Shown here one piece after another: positions 8,363 to 17,261 of a stretch of 64,000 nucleotides of DNA. A model generated the notes under the pieces. It was not told the DNA's origin and made no database searches. It saw only the letters and a program-made list of their open reading frames with translations. Where the stretch lies: assembly GCA_041821315.1 (NCBI GenBank), contig JBGUEO010000019.1, positions 18,534 to 82,533 on the forward strand, in the 5' to 3' direction. Position 1 is the first letter of the stretch; each line of letters opens with the position of its first letter. A program made the position numbers and the translations under genes. The stretch is from DIGJ01 sp041821315 (lineage in GTDB: Bacteria; Bacillota; Clostridia; Lachnospirales; Lachnospiraceae).

Positions 8363-10516
8363 ATGAAAGAGACAAAGAATGGCTGGCTACACGTTGTATT
8401 AATTGTAGCAGCAATTGCACTTTGCTCCTATGTGGCACTTGTAGGTATTGGGAATGGTCACAAAGGAAGCGTAGAAAACATTCGCTTAGGTTTGGATCTA
8501 GCTGGTGGCGTTAGTATCACATATCAGACAGATATCAAGAACCCTACCTCAGAAGAAATGGCTGATACGGTTTATAAGATGCAAAAACGTGCAGAAAATT
8601 ATAGTACAGAAGCTCAGGTTTACCAAGAAGGAAACAATCGTATTAATATTGACATTCCTGGTGTAACTGATGCGAATGAAATTTTAGCGCAACTTGGTAA
8701 AGCAGGTTCTATCCAGTTTAGTGACGAGGATGGAAATGTAGTTATAGATGGTTCTGATATTCAGACGGCTGAAGCTACAACACAGACCAATCAAACGACC
8801 GGTGTTACAGAATATGTTGTAAAACTTACATTAAATGCTACTGGAAAAGAGAAATTTGCAGAAGCTACCACAGCAAATGTTGGTAAGACGATTTCTATTA
8901 TTTATGATGATAAAGCAATCTATACACCAACGGTATCCACTGCTATTACAGATGGTGTTGCTATTATCAGCGGTCAAGACAGCATGGATGAATCAAAACA
9001 ATTAGCTTCCGTTATTCGAATTGGTGCACTTCCACTTGAATTAAAAGAAGTTCGTTCGAATGTTGTTGGTGCAAAACTTGGATTAGAAGCAATTAATACA
9101 AGCTTAATTGCAGGGGCAATTGGATTTTTACTTGTTATTTTATTCATGATTTTTATATATCGCGTTCCAGGAGTGATTGCAAGTATTGCTTTGCTTTTAT
9201 ATGTCAGCTCAGAAATGGTTATATTGAATGGTTTAAATGTTACGCTAACTCTTCCAGGTGTGGCGGGTATTATTTTATCCATTGGTATGGCAGTGGATGC
9301 AAATGTTATTATCTTTACACGAATCCGAGAAGAAATTTCAAGTGGAAAGACAGTACGATCTGCTATTAAACTTGGATTTGACAAGGCTCTTTCTGCAATT
9401 GTGGATGGAAATGTAACTACATTGATTGCAGCAGCAGTACTTTATTTTATGGGTACTGGTACAATTAAGGGTTTTGCAACTACATTAGCAATCGGTATTC
9501 TTTTGTCGATGTTTACCGCACTTGTTATTACCAAACTTTTGTTACATGCCTTTTATAGTATGGGATGTGATGATGTAAAATTCTATGGTACACAAAAGGT
9601 AAGAGAACCTTGGGATTTTGTTGGAAATATAAAAAAAACATATGCAGTTGCTCTTGTATTAATTACGTTTGGTATTGTAATGCTTTTCGTAAATAAGAAT
9701 CAAATTGGAGAAATTTTAAATTATGGTCTTGATTTTCGTGGTGGTACTTCTACAGAAATCACTTTTAATGAACCAATAACGGATGAAACACAAAAAGCGG
9801 TAGAAGCTGCATTTAAAGATGTAGCAGGATCGAACGTGGAAACTTCAAAAGTTCAAGATTCGGATGCTTTGATTATTAAAACAGGAGAACTTACACTGGA
9901 TCAAAGAAGTACACTTGAAACTGCGTTGATAAGTGATTTTGGTGTGGATGAAGCGAATATTCAAACAGAGAGTATTAGTGCTACGGTTAGTAATGAAATG
10001 AAAAGTGATGCAATTGTTTCTGTAATTATAGCAAGTATCTGTATGTTGATTTATATTTGGATTCGCTTTAAGGATATTAAATTTGGAGCGGGTGCGGTAG
10101 TGGCATTGCTTCATGATGTTTTGATTGTACTTATGGTATATGCGGTATCTAAAATTTCGATAGGAAATACCTTTATTGCATGTATGTTAACCATTGTTGG
10201 TTATTCCATCAATGCAACGATTGTAATTTATGACCGTATTCGTGAAAATAAGGGAGCAGCTCGAAATAAAGAGGCACTTGCCAAGGTTGTAAATAAGAGT
10301 ATTACTGAGACTCTTACAAGAAGTATAAATACATCGTTTACAACATTTATTATGATATTTATGCTAGCACTTTTAGGTGTAGATTCAGTTCGTGAATTTG
10401 CGATTCCTTTGATCGCTGGAATCCTTGCAGGTGGATATTCTTCTGTGTTTATATCAGGAACCCTGTATTATCTGTTTAAAACAAATTTTTCTAAAAATGT
10501 GAAAACAAGAAGATAG
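8363..10516 (+). CDS. secDF: fused protein-export membrane protein SecDF
   Basis: 717 residues from the ATG at 8363, nine bases after AAGGAG; an ATG at 8357 is too close to it and a GTG at 8330 lacks a site. SecD and SecF are joined in one chain, as usual in Firmicutes, giving about 12 membrane helices. The SecD half shows GLDLAGGVSITYQT and GMAVDANVIIFTRIREE; the SecF half shows LDFRGGTSTEITF and VGYSINATIVIYDRIREN. It uses the proton-motive force to help pull secreted proteins through SecYEG, with YajC (encoded at 3408). It has its own promoter and terminator. Confidence 0.96.
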   Translation: MKETKNGWLHVVLIVAAIALCSYVALVGIGNGHKGSVENIRLGLDLAGGVSITYQTDIKNPTSEEMADTVYKMQKRAENYSTEAQVYQEGNNRINIDIPGVTDANEILAQLGKAGSIQFSDEDGNVVIDGSDIQTAEATTQTNQTTGVTEYVVKLTLNATGKEKFAEATTANVGKTISIIYDDKAIYTPTVSTAITDGVAIISGQDSMDESKQLASVIRIGALPLELKEVRSNVVGAKLGLEAINTSLIAGAIGFLLVILFMIFIYRVPGVIASIALLLYVSSEMVILNGLNVTLTLPGVAGIILSIGMAVDANVIIFTRIREEISSGKTVRSAIKLGFDKALSAIVDGNVTTLIAAAVLYFMGTGTIKGFATTLAIGILLSMFTALVITKLLLHAFYSMGCDDVKFYGTQKVREPWDFVGNIKKTYAVALVLITFGIVMLFVNKNQIGEILNYGLDFRGGTSTEITFNEPITDETQKAVEAAFKDVAGSNVETSKVQDSDALIIKTGELTLDQRSTLETALISDFGVDEANIQTESISATVSNEMKSDAIVSVIIASICMLIYIWIRFKDIKFGAGAVVALLHDVLIVLMVYAVSKISIGNTFIACMLTIVGYSINATIVIYDRIRENKGAARNKEALAKVVNKSITETLTRSINTSFTTFIMIFMLALLGVDSVREFAIPLIAGILAGGYSSVFISGTLYYLFKTNFSKNVKTRR

Positions 10517-10537
10517 ACGTAAAACAGATAAGAATTG

Positions 10538-10592
10538 AAAAGGGATGTTGTAAAATAGATGATTTATTCTAGTTTGCAACATCTCTTTTATT
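10538..10592 (+). terminator. intrinsic terminator after secDF
   Basis: 13-bp stem (10538-10550 with 10577-10589) with one G-U pair, a long loop and a T-rich end. The inner arms TGTTGTA/TGCAACA recur in other terminators of this window. Confidence 0.75.
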
Positions 10593-10646
10593 TTGGATGT
10601 TGTTGTGATATGATTTATTAGGAATGGATATAAAGGGGTAGATTAT

Positions 10647-12389
10647 TTGAGAGAAAATTGGTTTATTAAGAATAAAAAGGGCGATTTTAGCTTAATTGCA
10701 AAGGGGCACCAGATTGATCCAGTGATTGCACAACTTATTGTTAATCGAGGAATTCACTGTAACGAGGAAATGGATCAATACCTAAATCCTTCCTTAAGCA
10801 ATATGCACAATCCGTTAGCAATGAAAGATATAGAAAAAGCATGTGAATTATTAAAAAAGAAAATAAGTGAAGGCAGGAATATTCGCGTAATTGGTGATTA
10901 TGATGTGGATGGAGTTATGGCAACCTATATATTTGTTACAGGTCTTTTAAACTGTGGTGCTAAGGTTGATTATGAAATACCTGATCGTATGCGGGATGGA
11001 TATGGAATTAACATAGAGATTGTAAAAAAGGCAGTCTTAGATGGAATTGATACCATACTTACTTGTGATAATGGGATTGCGGCAAGAGAACCAATTCAAT
11101 ATGCAAAAGAGAAAAATCTTACTGTAATCGTAACCGATCATCATGATATCCCAATTGTAGAGGGAATTCCAGATGCGGATGCGGTAGTAAATCCAAAACA
11201 AGAAGATTGCCAGTATCCATATAAGGGAATCTGTGGAGCAATGGTTGCCTTTAAATTAATGGAAGTGCTATATGATAAATGTCTTGTAGCACATGAACGG
11301 GTACATGAATTATTTGAGTATGTAGCAATTGCGACTGTTTGTGATGTTATGGATTTGCGTGATGAAAACCGAATTGTTGTAAAGACAGGAATTAGCTGTT
11401 TTGAACAGACAAAGAATATAGGGTTGCAAGCATTGCAAGAAGAATGTGGGTTGTTGGGGAAAGCAATTAGTGCATACCATTTTGGTTTTGTAATTGGTCC
11501 ATGTATTAATGCATCTGGAAGGCTTGAATCTGCAAAGCTTAGTCTTAAGTTACTTTTTGCTAGGAAAAAGGAAGAAGCAAGTTATTATGCAAAACGATTA
11601 AAGGAACTGAATGACAAACGAAAGAAAATGACAGAAACTAATCTCCAACAGGCAATCGAAGTGGTTGAAAGCTCGAAGAGAGGGGATGATAAAGTGCTGG
11701 TCGTATATCTGAATGATTGTCATGAAAGTCTGGCTGGAATCTTAGCTGGAAGACTAAGAGAACGATATTATAAACCAACTTTGGTGCTTACAAAGACGGA
11801 ACATGTAGTAAAAGGTTCTGGACGATCGATTGAGGAATATCATATGTTTGAGGAATTGAGCAAATGCAGTGATATTCTTTTGAAATTTGGCGGACATCCA
11901 ATGGCGGCGGGTTTATCTCTTATGGAAGAGAATGTAGATGAACTTCGTCGGCGTCTGAATGCAAATACAACATTAACAGAAGGTGATTTAACAAAAAAAG
12001 TGTCATTTGATATGGTTTTGCCGTTTGAAAAAATAGGAATTCCACTCATTCGGCAGATGGAATGTCTAGAACCGTATGGTAAAGGAAATGAAAAACCGCT
12101 TTTTGTTTTAAAGGATGTGGTGTTTATTAGTGCACAGGTTCTAGGGGTGAATAAAAATGTTTTGAAATGTAAGCTACAAACCAACCAAGCAGAGGGCTTT
12201 TATACGGGAATGATCTTTCAAAACATAATGGGGTTTTGTGAAACGCTGGAAGAAAAATATGGTATAGGTGCATTTGATGAGTTACTGTCCCATAAAAAAA
12301 CATATGTTATGGATGTTGTATTCGGACTAAATATCAATGAATACAATGGCCTTGAAAGTGCGCAGATCATCATACAAAGTGTACGGTAA
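10647..12389 (+). CDS. recJ: single-stranded-DNA-specific exonuclease RecJ
   Basis: 580 residues, starting at a TTG preceded by AAAGGGG. DHH-superfamily motifs appear in order: VIGDYDVDGVMATY, VTDHHDIP (the DHH triad), VNPKQ, GPCINASGRLESA, and in the DHHA1 domain GGHPMAAGLSL. The C-terminal OB-like segment is present, so the enzyme looks complete. It degrades single-stranded DNA 5' to 3' in recombination and mismatch repair. Transcribed alone between the secDF terminator and the eutH-like gene; placement next to secDF is common in Clostridia. Confidence 0.95.
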   Translation: MRENWFIKNKKGDFSLIAKGHQIDPVIAQLIVNRGIHCNEEMDQYLNPSLSNMHNPLAMKDIEKACELLKKKISEGRNIRVIGDYDVDGVMATYIFVTGLLNCGAKVDYEIPDRMRDGYGINIEIVKKAVLDGIDTILTCDNGIAAREPIQYAKEKNLTVIVTDHHDIPIVEGIPDADAVVNPKQEDCQYPYKGICGAMVAFKLMEVLYDKCLVAHERVHELFEYVAIATVCDVMDLRDENRIVVKTGISCFEQTKNIGLQALQEECGLLGKAISAYHFGFVIGPCINASGRLESAKLSLKLLFARKKEEASYYAKRLKELNDKRKKMTETNLQQAIEVVESSKRGDDKVLVVYLNDCHESLAGILAGRLRERYYKPTLVLTKTEHVVKGSGRSIEEYHMFEELSKCSDILLKFGGHPMAAGLSLMEENVDELRRRLNANTTLTEGDLTKKVSFDMVLPFEKIGIPLIRQMECLEPYGKGNEKPLFVLKDVVFISAQVLGVNKNVLKCKLQTNQAEGFYTGMIFQNIMGFCETLEEKYGIGAFDELLSHKKTYVMDVVFGLNINEYNGLESAQIIIQSVR

Positions 12390-12467
12390 TTACTTGTACG
12401 AGGACAAACATGCAAAGCTACAAATGAGTGTAATGCATGGATTTATGTGAATGCAGAATGGAGAATT

Positions 12468-13544
12468 ATGTCAGTGAACGATGCGATTATGTATATTATG
12501 GCGGGGGGTGTTTTACTTGGTGGTCTAGATCACCTATTTGGAAATCATTTCGGATTAGGAAACAAATTTGAAGAGGGATTTATGCTGCTAGGGACATCTG
12601 CTCTTAGCATGGCAGGAATCATTTGTCTAGCACCATTTATTGCATCGTTTCTAGGTCCCGCTATTTCACCACTTTATCAATTTTTTGGTGCAGATCCTTC
12701 TATGTTTGCAAGTGTTCTGGCACTTGATATGGGTGGATATCCCCTTGCTATGGAACTTGCAAAAAATGCAGCAGTTGGAGCTTATAGTGGAATTATAGTT
12801 GCATCAATGCTTGGATGTACAATGGTATTTGTAATACCAGTCGGTCTTTCTATGATAGAAAAAGAAGATCAACCTTATTTTGCAAAGGGATTAATGATTG
12901 GACTAGCTACTATGCCAGTTGGAACGGTTTTGGGTGGGATGGTTGCCAGATTGTCGTTTCCACTTATTGTACTCAACAATATACCAATATTGCTATTATC
13001 TATTTTACTGATTGTAGGACTATATAAGGTTCCAGGAAAAATGGTGTCTGGATTTGTTATATTTGGAACAGTGATTAAGAAAATTACGATAGTTGGACTT
13101 ATGCTAAGTGCATTTACATCACTTACCGGAATTGAGGTTATTAAAGGTATGGGTGCATTAGAGGATGCGATGAAAACGGTTGTAAATATATGTATTGTAT
13201 TATTGGGCAGTCTGCCAATTGCTTATTTATTACAGCGTTTATTGGAAAAGCCACTAAGAGCCATTGGAAGACGGCTTGGGATGAATAGCACTTCGATTGC
13301 TGGGATTTTAATTAGTCTCGTATCTACATTACCAGTTTTTATGATGATAAAGGATATGAATCCTAGGGGAAAGATTGTTTGCGTATCATTTTTTGTGGCT
13401 TCTGGAGCTGTATTTGGGGCTCACCTTGGATTTACCGCAAGCATGGAGCCTAGCCTAGTTCCTGCACTGATTGTAGCTAAGCTTACTGGTGCAATTTCGG
13501 CAATATTAACGGCTCTATTTTTTACGAAAAAACAAAGAAATTAA
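12468..13544 (+). CDS. eutH: EutH-like ethanolamine permease, orphan
   Basis: 358 residues starting at the ATG at 12468 after TGGAGA; a GTG at 12447 is less likely. About ten hydrophobic helices with glycine-rich repeats (GGYPLAMELAKN, GTVLGGMVARLSFP, GAVFGAHLGFTASM) typical of the EutH family, which facilitates ethanolamine entry. There are no other eut genes (ammonia lyase, microcompartment shell) in the window, so it either feeds an unlinked pathway or carries another small amine. It ends six bases before the first possible start of the aminopeptidase frame, suggesting cotranscription with that gene. Confidence 0.8.
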   Translation: MSVNDAIMYIMAGGVLLGGLDHLFGNHFGLGNKFEEGFMLLGTSALSMAGIICLAPFIASFLGPAISPLYQFFGADPSMFASVLALDMGGYPLAMELAKNAAVGAYSGIIVASMLGCTMVFVIPVGLSMIEKEDQPYFAKGLMIGLATMPVGTVLGGMVARLSFPLIVLNNIPILLLSILLIVGLYKVPGKMVSGFVIFGTVIKKITIVGLMLSAFTSLTGIEVIKGMGALEDAMKTVVNICIVLLGSLPIAYLLQRLLEKPLRAIGRRLGMNSTSIAGILISLVSTLPVFMMIKDMNPRGKIVCVSFFVASGAVFGAHLGFTASMEPSLVPALIVAKLTGAISAILTALFFTKKQRN

Positions 13545-13579
13545 TTTAAGTGCTGCGAAAGCGGCAGATAGGAGCAATT

Positions 13580-15370
13580 ATGATTAAACAACGATTAAAC
13601 GCATTACGGGAAGAAATGAAAAAGAGAAACATTGATATGTATGTAATACCAACTTCTGACTTTCATGAATCTGAATATGTAGGAGAGTATTTTAAGGCTA
13701 GAAAATATATAACAGGGTTTACCGGTTCAGCCGGAACCGCAGTTGTAACAATGGACGAAGCTGGACTTTGGACGGATGGTAGATATTTTATTCAAGCTGC
13801 GAATCAATTAGAAGGAAGTGGAGTATCCTTATACCGTATGGGAGAAGAAGGTGTTCCTAGTGTAGGGGAATTTATTAGAAAAGAATTAAAAGAGGGGGGA
13901 TGTCTTGGATTTGATGGTCGTGTTATTAATGGTAAATTGGGAGAAGACTTTGAATCAATTGTTCACAAAAAAAATGGAAAACTTTTTGTAGAAGAAGATT
14001 TAATTGATCGTATCTGGACAGACAGACCAGAACTATCAAAAGAGCAGGGCTACGTTTTGGATGAAAAATATGCAGGTAAATCAGCGAAAGAGAAGCTACA
14101 TGAAGTGAGAAGCATAATGAGGGATAGGGGAGCCAGTGTTCATATTATAACATCACTAGATGACATTGCCTGGCTGTTTAATATTCGTGGAAATGATATC
14201 AAAAGTTTTCCTGTTATTTTATCATATGCTGTGATTACAATAGAAGAGAGCATTTTGTTTGTAAATAAAGAAGTATTAAACGATGAACTGATTGAGCATC
14301 TAGACCGCAACCATATTATGGTAAAAGAGTATCATCAAATTTATGAGTATATTCCGACCCTTTCGAAAGAAGAAGTTGTTTTAATGGATAAAACACTTGT
14401 AAATTTTAGAATCTGTCATAGTTTACAAAAAGAGATACAAGTTATTCATGCAAAGAATCCAAGTATGCTTATGAAGGCAATTAAAAATCCAATCGAATTA
14501 AGCAATACGAGGAATGCACACATTAAAGATGGAGTTGCTTTTACAAAATTTATGTATTGGCTTAAAAATAGCATAGAAAAAGAATCGATTACAGAAATCA
14601 GTGCATCGGATTACTTGGAAGAGAGAAGAAGAGAGCAGGACGGCTTCATTGAGTTAAGCTTTGCTACAATAAGTGCCTATGGAGCGAATGCGGCAATGAT
14701 GCATTATTCTGCGACAAATGAAACAAATACCGAGTTAAAGCCAGAAGGGTTTTTATTGGTGGATTCGGGTGGACATTACTTTGAAGGATCGACCGATATT
14801 ACAAGAACAATAGCACTTGGGATGCTAACGGAGAAACAAAAATTACATTTTACGCTAGTTGCGCGTTCTAATTTAAATCTTGCAGCAGCAAAATTTTTAT
14901 ATGGATGCTCTGGGTTAAACTTAGATATTTTATCAAGAGGTCCGTTATGGAATCTGGGAATTGATTATAAATGTGGAACTGGGCATGGAATTGGATATTT
15001 ATTAAATGTTCATGAAGGACCAAATGGTTTTCGATGGAAAATTGTTCCAGAGAGAAATGACAGTGCACCACTCGAAGAGGGAATGATTACAACCGATGAA
15101 CCGGGAGTTTATTTAGAGGGAGAATATGGGATTCGCACGGAAAACGAACTGATTTGTCTAAAAGGAGAAAAAAATGAATATGGTCAGTTTATGCACTTTG
15201 AAACAATTACGTATGCGCCAATTGATCTAGATGCCATTATTCCAGAAGAAATGACACGACATGAAAAAAAATTATTAAATGAGTATCATCATTTGGTATA
15301 TGAAAAAATTGCGCCATATCTTACCCTGGAAGAGGCAGGATGGTTAAAGACATATACGAGGGAAATCTAG
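13580..15370 (+). CDS. M24 family Xaa-Pro aminopeptidase (aminopeptidase P, long form)
   Basis: 596 residues with the start at 13580 after ATAGGAG. Two creatinase-like N-terminal domains (about 1-300) precede the pita-bread catalytic domain. All five dinuclear metal ligands are visible: Asp in LLVDSGG, Asp in STDITR, His in GTGHGIG, Glu in TTDEPGVY and Glu in TENEL. It removes the first residue from peptides with proline in position 2, presumably in the cytosol since no signal peptide is seen. Length matches the three-domain (eukaryotic-like) aminopeptidase P group. It follows eutH closely and is followed by a promoter for the next cluster. Confidence 0.92.
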   Translation: MIKQRLNALREEMKKRNIDMYVIPTSDFHESEYVGEYFKARKYITGFTGSAGTAVVTMDEAGLWTDGRYFIQAANQLEGSGVSLYRMGEEGVPSVGEFIRKELKEGGCLGFDGRVINGKLGEDFESIVHKKNGKLFVEEDLIDRIWTDRPELSKEQGYVLDEKYAGKSAKEKLHEVRSIMRDRGASVHIITSLDDIAWLFNIRGNDIKSFPVILSYAVITIEESILFVNKEVLNDELIEHLDRNHIMVKEYHQIYEYIPTLSKEEVVLMDKTLVNFRICHSLQKEIQVIHAKNPSMLMKAIKNPIELSNTRNAHIKDGVAFTKFMYWLKNSIEKESITEISASDYLEERRREQDGFIELSFATISAYGANAAMMHYSATNETNTELKPEGFLLVDSGGHYFEGSTDITRTIALGMLTEKQKLHFTLVARSNLNLAAAKFLYGCSGLNLDILSRGPLWNLGIDYKCGTGHGIGYLLNVHEGPNGFRWKIVPERNDSAPLEEGMITTDEPGVYLEGEYGIRTENELICLKGEKNEYGQFMHFETITYAPIDLDAIIPEEMTRHEKKLLNEYHHLVYEKIAPYLTLEEAGWLKTYTREI

Positions 15371-15409
15371 GAAGTAAGGAAATTGTAAGAATTGTTATGG
15401 GAACTTAAC

Positions 15410-15438
15410 TTGCAAAATAATATGCCTTTCCATAAAAT
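15410..15438 (+). promoter_or_regulatory. promoter for the hybrid ABC/adaptor cluster
   Basis: -35 TTGCAA (15410-15415), 17-base spacer, -10 TAAAAT (15433-15438), about 45 bases before the first permease start. Confidence 0.5.
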
Positions 15439-15484
15439 AAGAGATAGAAATAAAGAAGCGTAACATATGCAGACAGGAGTAGAA

Positions 15485-16351
15485 ATGAGAGAACGAACGA
15501 AAAAAAAACTCAAATCGGCAGCATTTTTAAGTCCTAGTTTACTAGGACTTTTGGTGTTTTTTGTATTACCATTTATGGTTGTAATCTATTACTCGTTAGT
15601 AGATAACCCCATTAATCATGAAATTGTGTTTTTTACAAATTTTATTAATGTTATTCATAATCAGGCATTTTTGCAAGCTGCTAAGAATACCGCGATGTTT
15701 TCTATAGTAGTAGTTCCGCTGGCAGTTATATTGTCATTGGCACTTGCAATCTTATTAGATAGTCGCATTCCATTTCGAAGTCAGTTTCGTACATTTTTTT
15801 TATGCCCAATGATGGTGCCAGTTGCTTCCATTGTTTTAATCTGGCAGGTATTGTTTCATTTTAATGGTGCGGTCAATGGAGTATTGCAAAACTTTGGAGT
15901 TAGTCCAATTGACTGGTTAAAGTCTGATTATAGTCAGATTGTAATTGTGATTTTGTTTTTATGGAAGAACTTAGGGTATGATATGATTTTATTTATGGCA
16001 GCACTTGGAAATATTCCAAAAGAATTATTAGAAGTTACCACGCTAGATTCTTCGAATTCTTTGGTACAATTTTTTTATATCAAACTTCGTTATCTTTCAC
16101 CAACGATTTTATTTGTAACGATATTATCACTTATTAATTCATTTAAAATATTTCGTGAAGTATATTTATTAACGGGGGATTATCCGTATGATACACTTTA
16201 TATGCTTCAAAATTTTATGAATAATACCTTCCAGTCAATGGATTACCAGAAACTTTCTTCTGCGGCAATTTTAATGGCACTCGTAATGGTAATTATTATT
16301 GGCATACTATTCTATACAGAAAATAAATACGGAGAGGATGTGGAGGGGTGA
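15485..16351 (+). CDS. MalF/UgpA-like sugar-type ABC permease with degenerate EAA loop
   Basis: 288 residues from the ATG at 15485 behind CAGGAG; an ATG at 15467 precedes that site and is rejected. Six membrane helices and overall likeness to the MalF/UgpA group of binding-protein-dependent importers. The cytoplasmic EAA loop, which docks the ATPase, is degenerate: residues equivalent to EAAxxDGA read EVTTLDSS, and the later conserved LP reads LRY. First gene of a five-gene unit; its stop overlaps the GTG of the second permease by 4 bases. Probable inner half of a type I importer, substrate unknown. Confidence 0.85.
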   Translation: MRERTKKKLKSAAFLSPSLLGLLVFFVLPFMVVIYYSLVDNPINHEIVFFTNFINVIHNQAFLQAAKNTAMFSIVVVPLAVILSLALAILLDSRIPFRSQFRTFFLCPMMVPVASIVLIWQVLFHFNGAVNGVLQNFGVSPIDWLKSDYSQIVIVILFLWKNLGYDMILFMAALGNIPKELLEVTTLDSSNSLVQFFYIKLRYLSPTILFVTILSLINSFKIFREVYLLTGDYPYDTLYMLQNFMNNTFQSMDYQKLSSAAILMALVMVIIIGILFYTENKYGEDVEG

Positions 16352-17244
16352 CCTTAAAGAAGCAATACCTAAGAAGAAGTGTGCGAACGCTGATTGCCGC
16401 ACTGTTTGCTATTTTGTTTTTAATGCCAACGATATTGACGATGGCAAATTCATTTATGGCTGCGAGTGAAATTAAGGCGAATTATGGAGCAATTTTGGAT
16501 AATGCAAGTGAGAGCAAAGATGGTAAGAAGACCTACGTTGCAGATAAAGTAAATCTGAAATTCATACCAGATATGGTTACCTTTAGTCAATACATAACGG
16601 TACTTTTTAAAAGTCCGGATTATTTACTTAAGTTTTGGAACTCAGTGATTTTGGTGGGACCAATTGTCTTATTTCAATTACTCATTGCCTCAGGAGCGGC
16701 GTATAGTTTTACCCGATATCGAGGGCGCATGAAAGAAATGATATTTTTTATTTATATTATATTAATGTTAATGCCATATCAAGTTACATTGGTTCCCAAT
16801 TTTTTGGTTTCAAAATGGCTTGGAATTTTAAATACAAGATGGGCAATACTTCTACCTGGATTTTTTGCACCTTTTAGTGTATTTCTTTTGACTAAATTTA
16901 TGCGAAGAATTCCGAGTTCATTAATTGAATCAGCAGAAATAGATGGGGCAAGCGAATGGAGCATATTTACAAAAGTTTGTCTCCCAATTTGCAAGAGCTC
17001 CTTATTTTCTGTAGCAATTTTGGTTTTTATTGATTATTGGAATATGGTAGAACAGCCACTTATTTTATTGTCAGATGAGGCAATGTATCCGTTATCTGTA
17101 TTCTTATCGAAAATTAATACAGGAGAAGTTGGATTAGCATTTGCAGTTGCTACAATATATATGATACCAGCACTTTTAATGTTTTTATACGGGGAAGAAT
17201 ATTTAATTGAGGGGATTGCTTATTCTGGAGCAGTAAAAGGATAG
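16348..17244 (+). CDS. MalG-like sugar-type ABC permease
   Basis: 298 residues, GTG start overlapping the previous stop (GTGA). Six helices; the EAA loop is canonical (ESAEIDGASEWSIFTKVCLP), unlike its partner. The external loop after helix 1 carries an extra charged stretch (about residues 42-68, around NASESKDGKKTY) that I do not expect in ordinary MalG proteins and that could touch the large extracytoplasmic partners encoded downstream. Pairs with the MalF-like protein as a heterodimer. The ATPase is not encoded here; a shared MsmK-type ATPase elsewhere is the likely motor. Confidence 0.85.
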   Translation: MTLKKQYLRRSVRTLIAALFAILFLMPTILTMANSFMAASEIKANYGAILDNASESKDGKKTYVADKVNLKFIPDMVTFSQYITVLFKSPDYLLKFWNSVILVGPIVLFQLLIASGAAYSFTRYRGRMKEMIFFIYIILMLMPYQVTLVPNFLVSKWLGILNTRWAILLPGFFAPFSVFLLTKFMRRIPSSLIESAEIDGASEWSIFTKVCLPICKSSLFSVAILVFIDYWNMVEQPLILLSDEAMYPLSVFLSKINTGEVGLAFAVATIYMIPALLMFLYGEEYLIEGIAYSGAVKG

Positions 17245-17261
17245 AGAGAGAGGATTACAAA

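Noticed and set aside
8363..10516. SecD-SecF fusion as an odd gene fusion
   Set aside because: A fused SecDF is normal in Firmicutes.
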